Source: Kalmusia sp. IMI 367209 (Eukaryota > Ascomycota > Dothideomycetes > Pleosporales > Didymosphaeriaceae). From it: 64,000 nucleotides of DNA. Location: positions 1,426,001 to 1,490,000 of the forward strand of contig JAPEUQ010000001.1 in assembly GCA_027946365.1 (NCBI GenBank), in the 5' to 3' direction. A model generated the notes under the pieces. The model saw nothing but the letters and a program-made list of their open reading frames with translations, searched no databases and was not told where the DNA came from. Within the stretch, counting starts at the first letter, position 1, and each line of letters starts with the position of its first letter. Both the position numbers and the translations under genes were made by a program. Positions 11,652 to 21,663 of the stretch are shown here, one piece after another.

Positions 11652-12192
11652 TTAATTTAGAAATTGAATGTCAACACCACAAGTCAGAATCGAGTAACAA
11701 ACTAGCATGAAATATCCCTTCGAAAACGTCAACATCAAAAAATGAGTCGGATACTTCGGTCCGAAAACCTCCTTTCGACCCTCCACCACTTGTATGCTTA
11801 GCTCTTCCGCCTTTTTTCGTTGCTTCTGCTCCTGATACGTGGACACTTGGCCGCTCGTAGTGATCAGCTTGTCCAAATGCTCGAATCCAAGCAAGGGAAC
11901 CGAATTGCACAGCCTGCCAGGAGCAGCCGTGCAGCTGTAGTAGCTTTACTATCGACTCATGTTCGCGCTCTGCTGCAAATGATAGCGGCGTCCGTCCGGC
12001 CAGATCCATTACGTTGGCATTGATTCCCTTCGTGCTAAGCAGCATTTCGACTATTGCCTTGAACCCACCCGTTGCTGCTAAGCATATCGCTGTCTGACCT
12101 TTCTCATCTTGAGCGTTAACATCAATGTTTCCCGTACCAAGTAGTAGCTTGACTACTCCTTTTCGACCACACCGTGCTGCGTGTAACAGGGG
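11652..12192 (-). pseudogene. Ankyrin repeats past the stop, then a TPR remnant
   Basis: Immediately after the stop of the HET-ankyrin gene the same frame codes three more ankyrin-like units (LLHAARCG, GQTAICLAA, GRTPLSFAA) and stays open to 11671, but its last part does not look like protein of any family. In another minus frame, 11894-11652, the text instead resembles a kinesin-light-chain type TPR: LGFEHLDKL, then KKAEELSIQVVEGRK and VFGPKYPTHFLMLT, matching the fungal pattern LG-EHP-TL...EAEEL-VQV-ETRK-VLG. I infer lost ankyrin exon sequence joined to a decayed TPR-array fragment. It may be translated only by readthrough. Confidence 0.55.
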
Positions 12193-14283
12193 TCAGCCCT
12201 CCCGCGCCCCTCCCGCGCCTTGAGGATTAACGTTGGTCTTGCTAGTGTCGAGCAGTAACTTAACTATCCCTTCACTTCTGCGACTTATGGCGTGCGGCAA
12301 AGGCGTTCGTTCAATTAAGTCTTCAAAATTAACGTCAACTTTGCCGGTGTTGAGCAGTAATCTCACCAGTTCCTCACTTCCGTAACTTATAGCGTACGAT
12401 AAAGGTGTTCGTCCAGTTGAGTCTTCCAAATTAACGTCGACTTTGCCAGTGCCAAGTATTAATTTGACCATTGTCTCACTTCCGTGACTTATAGCGTACG
12501 ACAAAGGCGTTCGTCCAGTTGAGTCTTCAAGATTAACGTCGACTTTGGAAGTGTCAAGTATAAATTTGACCATTGTCTCACTTCTGTGGCTTATAGCGTA
12601 CGACAAAGGCGTTCGGCCATTCGAGTCTTCAAAACTACCGTGGACTTGGCCGAATTCGAGCAGTAATTTGACCACTTCCTCACTTCCGTGACTTATAGCG
12701 TACGACAAAGGCGTTCGTCCAGTCGAGTCTTCAAAATTGAAGTTGTTTTGGTTGTTATCGATCATGAAATTAAACAGTGCCTCAACCCCGTGACTTACAG
12801 CGTGAGACAAAAGCGTTCGTTTAGTCAAGTTTTCAAAACTGACGTCGACTTTACCGGTGTCGAGCAGTAACTTAACTATTGCCTCGTTTCCGTATGTTGT
12901 GGCGTACGACAAAGGTGTTCGTTCAGTTAAATCTCTAAGATTAACGTCGACTTTGCCAGTATCGAGTAATAGTCTGACTATCATGGTGTTTCCGCGACTT
13001 GTGGCGTACGATAAGGGCGTTCGTCCAGTTGAGTCCCCTAGATTAACATCGAATTTTCCGGTGTCGAGTAATAACTTAACCATTGCCTCACTTCCGTGGT
13101 TAATGGCGTACGACAAAGGCATTTGTCTAGTTGAGTTCTCAAAATCAACGTCGAATTTGTCGTGTTCAAGCAATAACTTTGCTGTTATCTCATGTCCATC
13201 ACGTACCGCCCAAAAAAATAGCACTTCCTCCAAGAAATCCATGTTTTGCAAAAGATCAGCCACTACCCACTGTGGCAAAATTGGAATACCGTTGCTTTCG
13301 CCATGCAAGTGAAGAAGAGATGTTATAGTATCGTGAGTGAGCTCTTCTACGGACTTCTCGTAGTTGGGAATCAAGAAATCTTTACGATGTCTGTCTGATG
13401 ATATGCCGAGCAATGCATAAATGACATCTCTCGGATCAGTTGCCTCGCTTGCCTTGAATTTGCAAAGTAACGTGCGGAGGTCATGGTCCTGGCTCCACCA
13501 GGAGTGGTTTCTTGAAGGGCCTGGCATGATGTCGAGGATTGCCTGGCAGTGCGGATCCGGCGTTATGCCTATCAAAGGTGGAACGATCGCAAAGATACGC
13601 GCCGAGACCGACTTAGTACCACAAATGACTGTGGCGGAGCGTGCATTTGCAACTTCTTGTATGATCCAAACCCTCTTGAACCAATGCCGCGATAAGAGAG
13701 TCTTGATGCCCATTTGCAGCATTGCATTACAGCGCACGTTGCCCAACAGCTCTTTTGTAGTCCACCAAAGACCCTGCCATCGTTCATCTGAGGAGGTCCA
13801 GTCTTTGCATACATGCTTGAACGCTTCTTTCTCCAATTGTTGCATATAATGGAGGGTGACATCTGTCTCGGAACTAGATTGACCTAACCAGATCAAGACT
13901 CTTTCAGCTTCCTTGTAGATAGATGTCATCTGTCCCACTTGGTGTGTCCGTTCCTTATTATTCCGCTGATCAATGCAGATAGCATCAATCCACAGGATCC
14001 GGTCTCGATCTGGATGGCGCAATTGCCGTAATGCGTATGATAAATTTTCCGTCACTAGCATGTTCTTTTCATTGACTTCGATCTCGCACGGCTTCTCTGT
14101 ACCTCCCCACGTATACGAAAGAGCTTCATATTCTATTTTGTAATTGTCTAGGCTGTCGTCGTCTACACACAGCCATGTATTGAATAGCTCACACCGTAGA
14201 GGGCCATAGCCGCCTCTGAAAAGTCGAAGAAGGCGGAAGGTATACCCCTCAAGATTTAGCGGCTCGTACTCGAATCGACGCAT
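12193..14283 (-). CDS. HET-domain protein with ankyrin repeats
   Basis: Intronless 696-residue frame. The N-terminal part is a HET (heterokaryon incompatibility) domain: YEALSYTWGG near residue 52, then ILWIDAICIDQRNNKER and the region ending VLIWLG. After a linker come about ten ankyrin repeats of 34 residues, many nearly identical (GRTPLSYAISHGSE core), ending abruptly in GAGGAREG and TGA. HET domains trigger cell death when non-self is recognised, and the repeats probably supply the recognition surface; both are family knowledge, not shown here. The stop lies in a short tandem duplication and ankyrin sequence continues in frame beyond it, so this could be a truncated allele or pseudogene. 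The start is the ATG at 14283, about 50 residues before the HET core. Confidence 0.85.
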   Translation of the reverse strand: MRRFEYEPLNLEGYTFRLLRLFRGGYGPLRCELFNTWLCVDDDSLDNYKIEYEALSYTWGGTEKPCEIEVNEKNMLVTENLSYALRQLRHPDRDRILWIDAICIDQRNNKERTHQVGQMTSIYKEAERVLIWLGQSSSETDVTLHYMQQLEKEAFKHVCKDWTSSDERWQGLWWTTKELLGNVRCNAMLQMGIKTLLSRHWFKRVWIIQEVANARSATVICGTKSVSARIFAIVPPLIGITPDPHCQAILDIMPGPSRNHSWWSQDHDLRTLLCKFKASEATDPRDVIYALLGISSDRHRKDFLIPNYEKSVEELTHDTITSLLHLHGESNGIPILPQWVVADLLQNMDFLEEVLFFWAVRDGHEITAKLLLEHDKFDVDFENSTRQMPLSYAINHGSEAMVKLLLDTGKFDVNLGDSTGRTPLSYATSRGNTMIVRLLLDTGKVDVNLRDLTERTPLSYATTYGNEAIVKLLLDTGKVDVSFENLTKRTLLSHAVSHGVEALFNFMIDNNQNNFNFEDSTGRTPLSYAISHGSEEVVKLLLEFGQVHGSFEDSNGRTPLSYAISHRSETMVKFILDTSKVDVNLEDSTGRTPLSYAISHGSETMVKLILGTGKVDVNLEDSTGRTPLSYAISYGSEELVRLLLNTGKVDVNFEDLIERTPLPHAISRRSEGIVKLLLDTSKTNVNPQGAGGAREG
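12230..13230 (-). repeat. Tandem 102-bp ankyrin-coding repeats
   Basis: About ten units of 102 bp (34 codons) lie head to tail. Neighbouring units such as those around 12420-12620 differ at only a few bases, which points to recent duplication or gene conversion. Such tracts change copy number easily and are hard to assemble from short reads. Confidence 0.8.
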
Positions 14284-15832
14284 TGGAGGGTGTGAAAGAG
14301 CTTCGCGAGAAAACTATGTCGTACGAGGTATGTGCGCAGTATTGAAAAGGTCTAAGTGAATACCGAGACTGCTAGGCTGGGGCGAGGTGTTCAGATTCTA
14401 GTTGTCTTGATTGTAAAGTATTAGACCATGTTTTCAAGAGCGGGCATCGAGAGATATCTTACGATTGCTCACGTTTGGTGAAAAATGTTCATCTGGACCC
14501 CTCGTCTAGAGGAAAGCATTCGAGGGGACAGATCGAAAACCAGCTGAAAAAGCCGGTCAAATCTGAAAGAGGCTATGCGTCCTGGATGCAACCCCGCAGC
14601 TCTCACCGGTGACGTTGTGTAACACAAAACCTGCTCAGGATCACTCCATGTGATAAGGCCAATGCTGAGCATCGCCACAAGAAGAAGAATAAGACGGCCT
14701 CTCTCCAGTTATAATGTTGCAGCATTGCAGGCAACATCATACGAGAGCGAAGATATTCCGTTATTGCCTATGTTGTCTCTACGTTCACCGGTGTGCCCGC
14801 CGATGCGTCTGCCACTGCATCTGCTATAGGCGAGCGAAACGAGTGGTGAGAGGCAAACATGATTGAAGCGCAGACGATCTACTTTGATAAATGTATGAGG
14901 TCGCGGACACGAGAAGATAAACAATGCAGAAGAGGCCTGAAGTTATATTTTGGCAACGGAGAAAGCGTACTCACAAGTACACCAGCCAGCGCTAGCCAGG
15001 CGTTCCTCTCCATCTCGGCCCGTATTCACACACATGAGCCGACAAGACCGCTAATTCCTGAATGATCCGTATATTTTCCACTGGAATTTAGCACTCTCCC
15101 CGTGGTTCAAGAACGAGTAGCGATCTCGCTATTCTCAATAGACGCACGAACCACGAACAAGCAAAGTATGAGAACAAACCATACACTCGATGAGCAAGTA
15201 CGGTACGGGTCTCTAGCGTGATCGGGTAACGTATGATTAGCTAGTCATCTCTCATAGAACTATAGAGGGCCTCTTGCCCCCTTTCCTCACATCATGTTCC
15301 TGGAACATCCGCTGAATCGTAGCCTCGCACGGCTCTTTTGGGGTAGATTGATAGCCTGACTCCCCTGCGAAAAGGGACCCTGGAGATCCGCACTTGCTGG
15401 TCGACTGTACCCACAAAGGTAAAGCCCCCTTCGCATTGGACGTTATCTGACCAGAATGCTGCATACAATGTCGACCCGACAGTCGTATGCAGAATATCCA
15501 TCACCAAATATTGCATATATTGCGAACCGATGGGCGGAAAAGAGGATGACGACCCTTAATCAGGCCTCTACAAACGTAGTCACAAAGCTACTGTAAGCCC
15601 CAACGCAAGAAGAGCAAAAATGTGTGGATCAAAACAAAGTAATTAATATCCTCGCGGGACAAATAGATATACACCCTGAAAATGCTTTCCAAAACACCAG
15701 CCCAATGCAACATAACCCTAACCAATGCAAGGCATCCCAAGAAGAAGACATGTAACCCATGCAGACCGACCCAGCAGCCTTACACACACAAAAGAGTACA
15801 AAAAAAAGAAGAAGAAGAAGAAGAAGTACACC
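14284..15832. other. Spacer between the HET-ankyrin gene and the disrupted gene
   Basis: Presumed promoter of the HET gene on the left and 3' flank of the disrupted gene on the right. No frame has family resemblance. A (GAA)6 microsatellite lies near the right end. Confidence 0.5.
15808..15826 (+). repeat. (GAA)6 microsatellite
   Basis: Six GAA units plus one G directly follow an A-run, just outside the stop of the disrupted minus-strand gene, so probably in its 3' UTR. Confidence 0.8.
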
Positions 15833-17685
15833 TTAATTCCCCTTCCTCTTCCCGCGCCCACACTCCCGCTTACTCAAGGGCTCCTCGGGGAAAACCCAGC
15901 CCCGAACCCTCTTCGCCTCCCTCTTCTCGCCGAGCTGCGGCTTGGGGATCCAGGCATCCTTGTCCAAGGCATTCTGCCTCGTGAGGGCAGCGGGCCCGCC
16001 GACCTCCATGCGCCAGGTGCCCATGCCCTCGAAGGGATTCTCCTTGGCCAGCATGTGCAGGTACCACAGGGCGATGCCGGCCGTCATCTGCACGGCGCCC
16101 GTGTCCGGGTCGTAGGCCGAGGACGTGGACAGGCGGATGGGCGCCGAGGTCTCGAGGTAGCCGAAGATGGGGATGCCCGTCTGGGCGTTGACCGTGGTCG
16201 GGTCCGGGGTCTGCGAGTTGGTGGGCCCGCCGCAGCGCACGCAGAGGAGCTCGATCTCCGTCATGATGAAGCCGTAGCGGCAGCCGTGCTCGCGCATGGC
16301 GCGGTGCAGGTGGGCTAGCCCCCTGGAGGTAGAGCACTTGCTTGGGCGGCGACTCGCCGCGCATGCCCGTGTTCCACTGGTCGTAGCACTTGACGAGGCC
16401 GACTACGCGGCCGCGGGCGTCGCCGTAGATGGTCTTTTCGTAGTCGGAGGGGTAGGCCGAGACGAAGTCGGGCTGGGGCCGGCCGCCGGGGACCGTCTTG
16501 CAGGGGCGCATCACCATGTGGGTGTTTCCTTGGGCGACCTTGAGCGCGGCGTTGACCTTGGTGGCGTAGTAGCTGGTGTAGACGTCGTGCAGGGCGGATT
16601 GGTGCTCTGGCTGGACGGTCTGGCGCTGGGGCTCGGGGAGGAAGGAGGACGTGACGGGGACCTCGAGGAGGGGGAGTACAGAAGGGAGAGAAGTGATGGT
16701 GGAGATGTTGAAGTCGGTCCAGCTGCGGAGGTTGCGGATGTCCCACCAGAAGTGTGTGTTTGTGCCGCGGGGGACGTTGGTGATGCGGTTAACCAGGGCC
16801 GGCGAGGGGTTGGGGGCGGTGAGGTACTCTAGGAGGGAAGAGGTGGGCAGGGTCTGGAAGCTGTCGAAGTTGACTTCGGTGCTGAAGGGGTACTGGACAG
16901 CTGGGGCGGCGTCAAACTCGGTGAAGTTGTAGTCATGAGTGGTTGTGGTGGTGTAGGAGGCCTCTTGAGGCTCAGCATAGGAGGTTGGGAGAGAAGTGAT
17001 CAAGCTGGGCTGGGCAGCACTCGAAGAGGTCACGTAGGAGGGGAGGTTGCGGTAGGTAGGGAAGCCGAAGCGAGTGATGACCGACTCGTCAATGCTACCA
17101 GCCGAACCGGAGCGAGCATGACGGGGTACGGCAGTGGCAGAACGTGACCGGCCATGTGCAGCATAAGAAGCGCGACGAGACTCCTGGGGAAAGGCAATGG
17201 GAGAATTCAAAGTAGAAGTAGCAAGGCCAAGGTCATATGAAGCCGTCGAGACCGGAGAACCAACAGCACTGGTAGCATGGTGGTTGAAGGGGGCTCGATC
17301 CACGGCGGATCATAGAACTAGGGCGAGAGTAGGGGCTGTATGCGGAGCCGTAGCCAATGCTGCTGGAGGTAGACGTCGTCCGGCGATGTCTAACTGGGCC
17401 ACCAGTAGGCTCGGCGATCTGGTCCTGATTCCGCACCTAGGGGAGGAGGAGCGGTCCATGCTGCCTCACAGGTGACCGTGGGGGAGTGGTGTTTGCAGTG
17501 AGGACGGATTCCGCAGGAGAGGCATTCTGTGAGTAGAAGGTGCCGTCTGAGACTGAACCAACACTGCCTGGGATGTAGTTGAAGGCAGTGGTTGGGGGAG
17601 TTGATTGTCGGTGGAACATGGTGAAAGAGGAATATGCTACCGGACTGCGATGAATGAGGACCCGTTCGGCAACGACAAATGGCAT
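15833..17685 (-). pseudogene. Conserved fungal protein of unknown function, reading frame broken three times
   Basis: Protein-like text runs from ATG 17685 (or 17619, MFHRQSTPP) to the stop at 15833 but needs three repairs. First, an in-frame TAG at 17437-17439 sits between QHGPLLLP and VRNQDQ. Second, the frame changes at a five-base G run on the plus strand (17289-17293); dropping one base joins SSMIRRGSSP to FNHHATSAVGSP. Third, it changes again at the C run 16319-16323; dropping one base joins KQVLYLQG to LAHLHRAMREHGCRYGF. With both one-base corrections the whole length is divisible by three (about 616 codons). The C-terminal half (WNTGMRGESPPKQ, GFIMTEIELLCVR) reads as a tightly constrained domain that I cannot name. 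It is either a young pseudogene or an intact gene with consensus errors. Confidence 0.6.
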
Positions 17686-19409
17686 CCAATGACTTACGCA
17701 GAGTGCAGAGGATGCTGAGAGAATTAGGAATAGGTATTAAAGTGGAGAGCCAGCTCCGTGGGGTCTAAGACAAGAGAGAAACGGAAAAAAAGAAACTCGT
17801 GGGAGCTCGTAGGCAGTGCAGAGACTGGCGATGATGAATGTTGGAGTGAACTGTAGTTGTGCGGCGAAGCTCTGGGTACTTATTCTTCCCGGGACGAAGC
17901 CGATGCAACGACTGGCCCACGAACGCGCAGCCCCATGGTGGTATAGCGCTAAAACATTCCGAAACACGATCTCATCGAGTTCCCCAAGCCTGGGACGCGA
18001 GCATACAGCTGTCTAGCGGGTGTATCAGTCTGGCTGCAGCGAGCGTGAAACAAGCGGCTTGTGGGCGAGTACCCGCGCAGAACAGGTCTATTCCAGCGCT
18101 ACTACTATTCTTGCCTCGGTGCATGCTGCATCTGGAAACGCTTTGGCAGTCTTGACGCTCAGTGGCCGGGAAGTGGTGAGGTTGCTATACCCTTTGGGCA
18201 GGGCGCGGCGAGGCGCTGCATATTGGGGCGGCTGGCTAAGTTGAAACCGGGCAGAAGTGGCGCCGCTCTTGGACGCCCGAGTGCTACCTTTCTCTCGCGA
18301 TAGTCGTAGGCGCGAGCGGCAGTTACAGCTGCACGTCGAACAGAGGTGTCGTGGTTGGATGCACTGGACGACGTTTAGCGCCCGGCTCGGTTCCCGCAGC
18401 GTGGGGCGGCCGCCATGCACCAGCATGCCAGGTTTACGACCACATAATCCATGCAAATCGATACAAAAACACCACCGCGCCAATCGCAGCGCTGCAATAC
18501 CGCGGCACGGACCCATCTACACTGGTTCGGCATTCCCCCCCGCAAAAGCCGTGCGAACTGACGTGTCCGACCCCAACCCACTCACCACCCATGCACCCGT
18601 TAAGAGTCATCGCTCTCCAACCCGGCGATTGGCTCACCGTTTCGTTTCTCCCGCTGCCCAAGACCGTCGTGCATACCGACAATTGTGACTCACAGAGGGC
18701 GACCAAGTGTACAATTCACGACTATAACACGCTCGTAAATCGCTCACGAGCGAGCGCGTCTTGCACGCGTTTGCATTCCCTCGTGCTTTTCGGGGTCTAT
18801 CCTCGCGCCCACTTTGCGCCCAGCTCAAGCGCTGCCATGCGTTGACCGTACTCGCCCTATGCTCACGCCAACCTTGGAACTGGGCGAACGTCAGTTTGCG
18901 CGCTGGGGGGTAGCACTTCCGTCTTGCTCTCTCGCGATCCGCGGCCCACGAGCGTCCGTCATTGGCTCCGTCGAACATGACCACGAAGCGCCGACGCTGT
19001 CCAAACGTTGCATCGGGAGACGCTCTCATCGGCAGCCCTACCCTCCCCGTCCGCATCCAGCAAGGCTAGCGATATTGTCCGTTGAGCCTCATGGTGCCAT
19101 GTGTCACGGCTTCTAAGCGCCCATGCTCTCAAAATGGATCTATTAGCTGGCATTTAATGCACCCTATATATCCCAAAATAGCCCCAAACCGGATACTGGC
19201 CACCCGAAGCGGCAACGAAAATTGCCGTTAATTGCCCATATTTGGATCCTCATCGGGAGACAACCCGCCCAGATGAACGGTTCCATCGAGGAGAGCGTTA
19301 CGAGCCTCATCGCAGTCTCGAAGAGCCTCATGTCAATGCGCTCCGTACGCGCCCAGCTCCATAGCCGACGGAGTACACCGGAAGTCGCTTGTAAGGCGCT
19401 TCCCAGCGC
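17686..19409. other. GC-rich spacer without a supported gene
   Basis: Several overlapping frames of 100-164 codons occur on both strands around 18.0-18.9 kb, but none has a motif, a consistent splice structure or family resemblance. GC-rich DNA gives such open frames by chance. The left part should hold the promoter of the disrupted gene, the right part the 3' end of the next minus-strand gene. Confidence 0.45.
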
Positions 19410-21144
19410 TCACTTGTGTAATTGCGATTCCACCTGCTCTGCCCACCACTTCTCCCAGTCCACCACCTTCCTCTCCAGCCTCGCATCCTCGGCTGCAAAG
19501 ACCATGGCATGACTTCTGAACGCTTCCTCGAGATCGCAGCCGAGGAACTGGCGCTGTGCTTCTGCCGCCGACATGCGCTTGGAGTCGACAGCCTCGGCAG
19601 CCCTGAGGAACTGTCTTGCCAGCCCTTGGTCGCCTCCCCCGTGACCTCCGGGCGCCATGTGCGGTCTATGGACTGTCTTCTTGCCGCTCGCAAATTCGTA
19701 AACTTTAATTTCCATGCTGTCATACGTAATCTCCCCTTTGGTACCGTAAATTCTGCCGCGTCGTTGGCAGGTTTTCTCTGTGAAGGCTACCATGTGGAAC
19801 TGTGCTGTCTTTGCTCCACGCCCTTTCAGTATCGGGCGACCCTCTTTGTCTGAGCGAATAGGGTCATCGTCCCATGTGATGGTCACGCTCTGGTCGTCGC
19901 AGACGTCGTTGTCAGCGTCCCACACGCACCGCCCAAACCACGGGCGTGCCTCGACTTCGGACACCGGCGTGTCTTCATTGTAGTCCTCACGAAGATCTTT
20001 GTAGAGCTGCTTCGTGGCGGCTGCTACGCCGGCGGTTTTGTAAACATCTTCGATTTCCGGGTTTACGATTTTGACGGGCCAGCCAGTGTTGCCTCTCTTT
20101 AGATGGCGGTCACCGTAGATCTTAGGAGCGCTGTATGTGCAGTCTTTCTCGTGAGGGCATGACATACAGTTCGTAGCGTCGCCGGCAGCTATCGGTTTGC
20201 GCTCTTTCCTGAAGAAGTTGCGTGAGCCGGTGGAGGTGAGGTGGGAAGGAAGATGCGGTTTTGGGTCTGCGTGCGGTGGAGGAGAGCAGAGCATCCAGAG
20301 GAGAAAGTCGATGTCGTGGCAGGACTTTGTTAGCAGCGATGGTGCCGTCTTCGACTCCTTTCTCCAATTACCTCGCACGTAGCTCTGTCGTATCCGTTAG
20401 TAAATAAAAGAAACAATAGAGCAATATAGTACTCACGTGCGAGAAATGCCACCATCCCACAGGCTCAACATGCTCAATACTAAGCACATCCCCGATAACC
20501 TCCTTCTCCAGTACCAAATGCCTCAGCATCAGATTATGCGGGCTATACCTCAGCACATGACAAATACCAAAGATAGCCTCTTTCCTCTCCCCCTCACCCG
20601 CGTCCTCACCCGCCCCCTTCAACGCCTTGTACATGTTCACACAGCTCTGCAAGCGCGTCGCCATAGGCTTCTCGCAGCAAATATGCACGCCCAACCTCGC
20701 AATCCCACACACAACCTCCTCATGCATCTCGTCCAGCACACAGACAAACACCGCATCCACACCAGGTTCTACCTTCTCGCCTGCTCTTTCTCTCTCCCGC
20801 CGGCTCTCCTCATACTTGACCCACTGCTTCCAGCCCTCGAACTGCTGCTCCGGCCGCGGCTGGCGCTCGCGCCATATGTACTTCCTGCCGAAGCGGGCGC
20901 GCTTGTACGCGATGGGCTCAGCGATGGCGACGACGCGGCTGTTCGTCGCCGTCAGCGTCGCCCACGCGTATGCTGAGCCGCGGGAGCCTCCGCCGATGAT
21001 GAGCACGCGCGGCGCCTTGGCGAAGGTGTGCTTGCCTGGGTCTTTCAGCCAGACGTCCTCGGCGGCTTCCTTGGACGGTGGAGGGGAGCTGATGGGGGCG
21101 GGAGGCATGATGAAGGACCGCAGTGTATCGAAGCAGCAGGCCAT
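19410..21144 (-). CDS. Gfo/Idh/MocA-family NAD(P)-dependent oxidoreductase
   Basis: Two exons, 21144-20437 and 20384-19410, give 560 residues. The intron GTGAGT...GACAG joins WWHFSH to SYVRGNWR. The N-terminal Rossmann fold shows RVLIIGGGSRGSAYAW, and CCEKPMAT is the EKP motif whose lysine is catalytic in this family. A fungal-type insertion carries closely spaced cysteines (CMSCPHEKDC), known in StrI-like members and possibly metal-binding. The family oxidises or reduces sugars, inositols and similar polyols; the substrate cannot be told from sequence. The first ATG gives a Cys-rich start MACCFDT; the later ATG at codon 13 (MPPAPIS) is an alternative. No signal peptide is seen, so it is probably cytosolic. 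Confidence 0.88.
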
Positions 21145-21663
21145 GCAGCAGAGATACAGATTTTATGGGCTCGTGCGGGGAAGAAGGTGAGGGGGCTGAG
21201 TCGAGAGGCCCGGACGTGTCTTATTGTTGTAGTGAGTAGGTGCCTAGTGGGTGGAGGAGTCCCGTGGAGAGAGAGAAGACGATTAGGCACAGCACGACGC
21301 CGTCGTCCGGTCAGTGCTGGTGCGGGGCGTTTGCAATGCAACTCTGCAGTCACACACCTGGGTAAGCTTCACGTACGTTGCATCACATACACGGCGTAGC
21401 TCTCGTGGTAGACAGGTGGGGTCCGTCAGATCGCTGGATTGTTTGACCAAGCTCTGGTTTATTGACCAATCATGTCATTGCTGATAAATCTCAGTAGCCA
21501 ATCCCATACTAAATACAAAGACATGGCCCGGAAGATCTACGTTACACCTTGGTATATCAGGAAAAGGCAAAATAGCCAAACCTCCTAGTCTTGTCTCGTC
21601 AAAATCCACTCATACATGGATACATGAGATGTGGAGCAAGGCCAGCAAATGTGAGAAGAACAT
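21145..21663. other. Spacer between the oxidoreductase start and the Ubp16-like stop
   Basis: About 520 bp with the presumed oxidoreductase promoter and the 3' flank of the ubiquitin protease. No supported gene or RNA is seen. Confidence 0.5.

Noticed and set aside
15725..16832. Long plus-strand frames opposite the disrupted gene
   Set aside because: GC-rich antisense shadows rich in Gly, Arg and Val; the minus strand carries the conserved text.
17816..19153. Several frames of 66-164 codons on both strands
   Set aside because: No motif, no consistent splice model and no family resemblance; expected by chance in GC-rich DNA.
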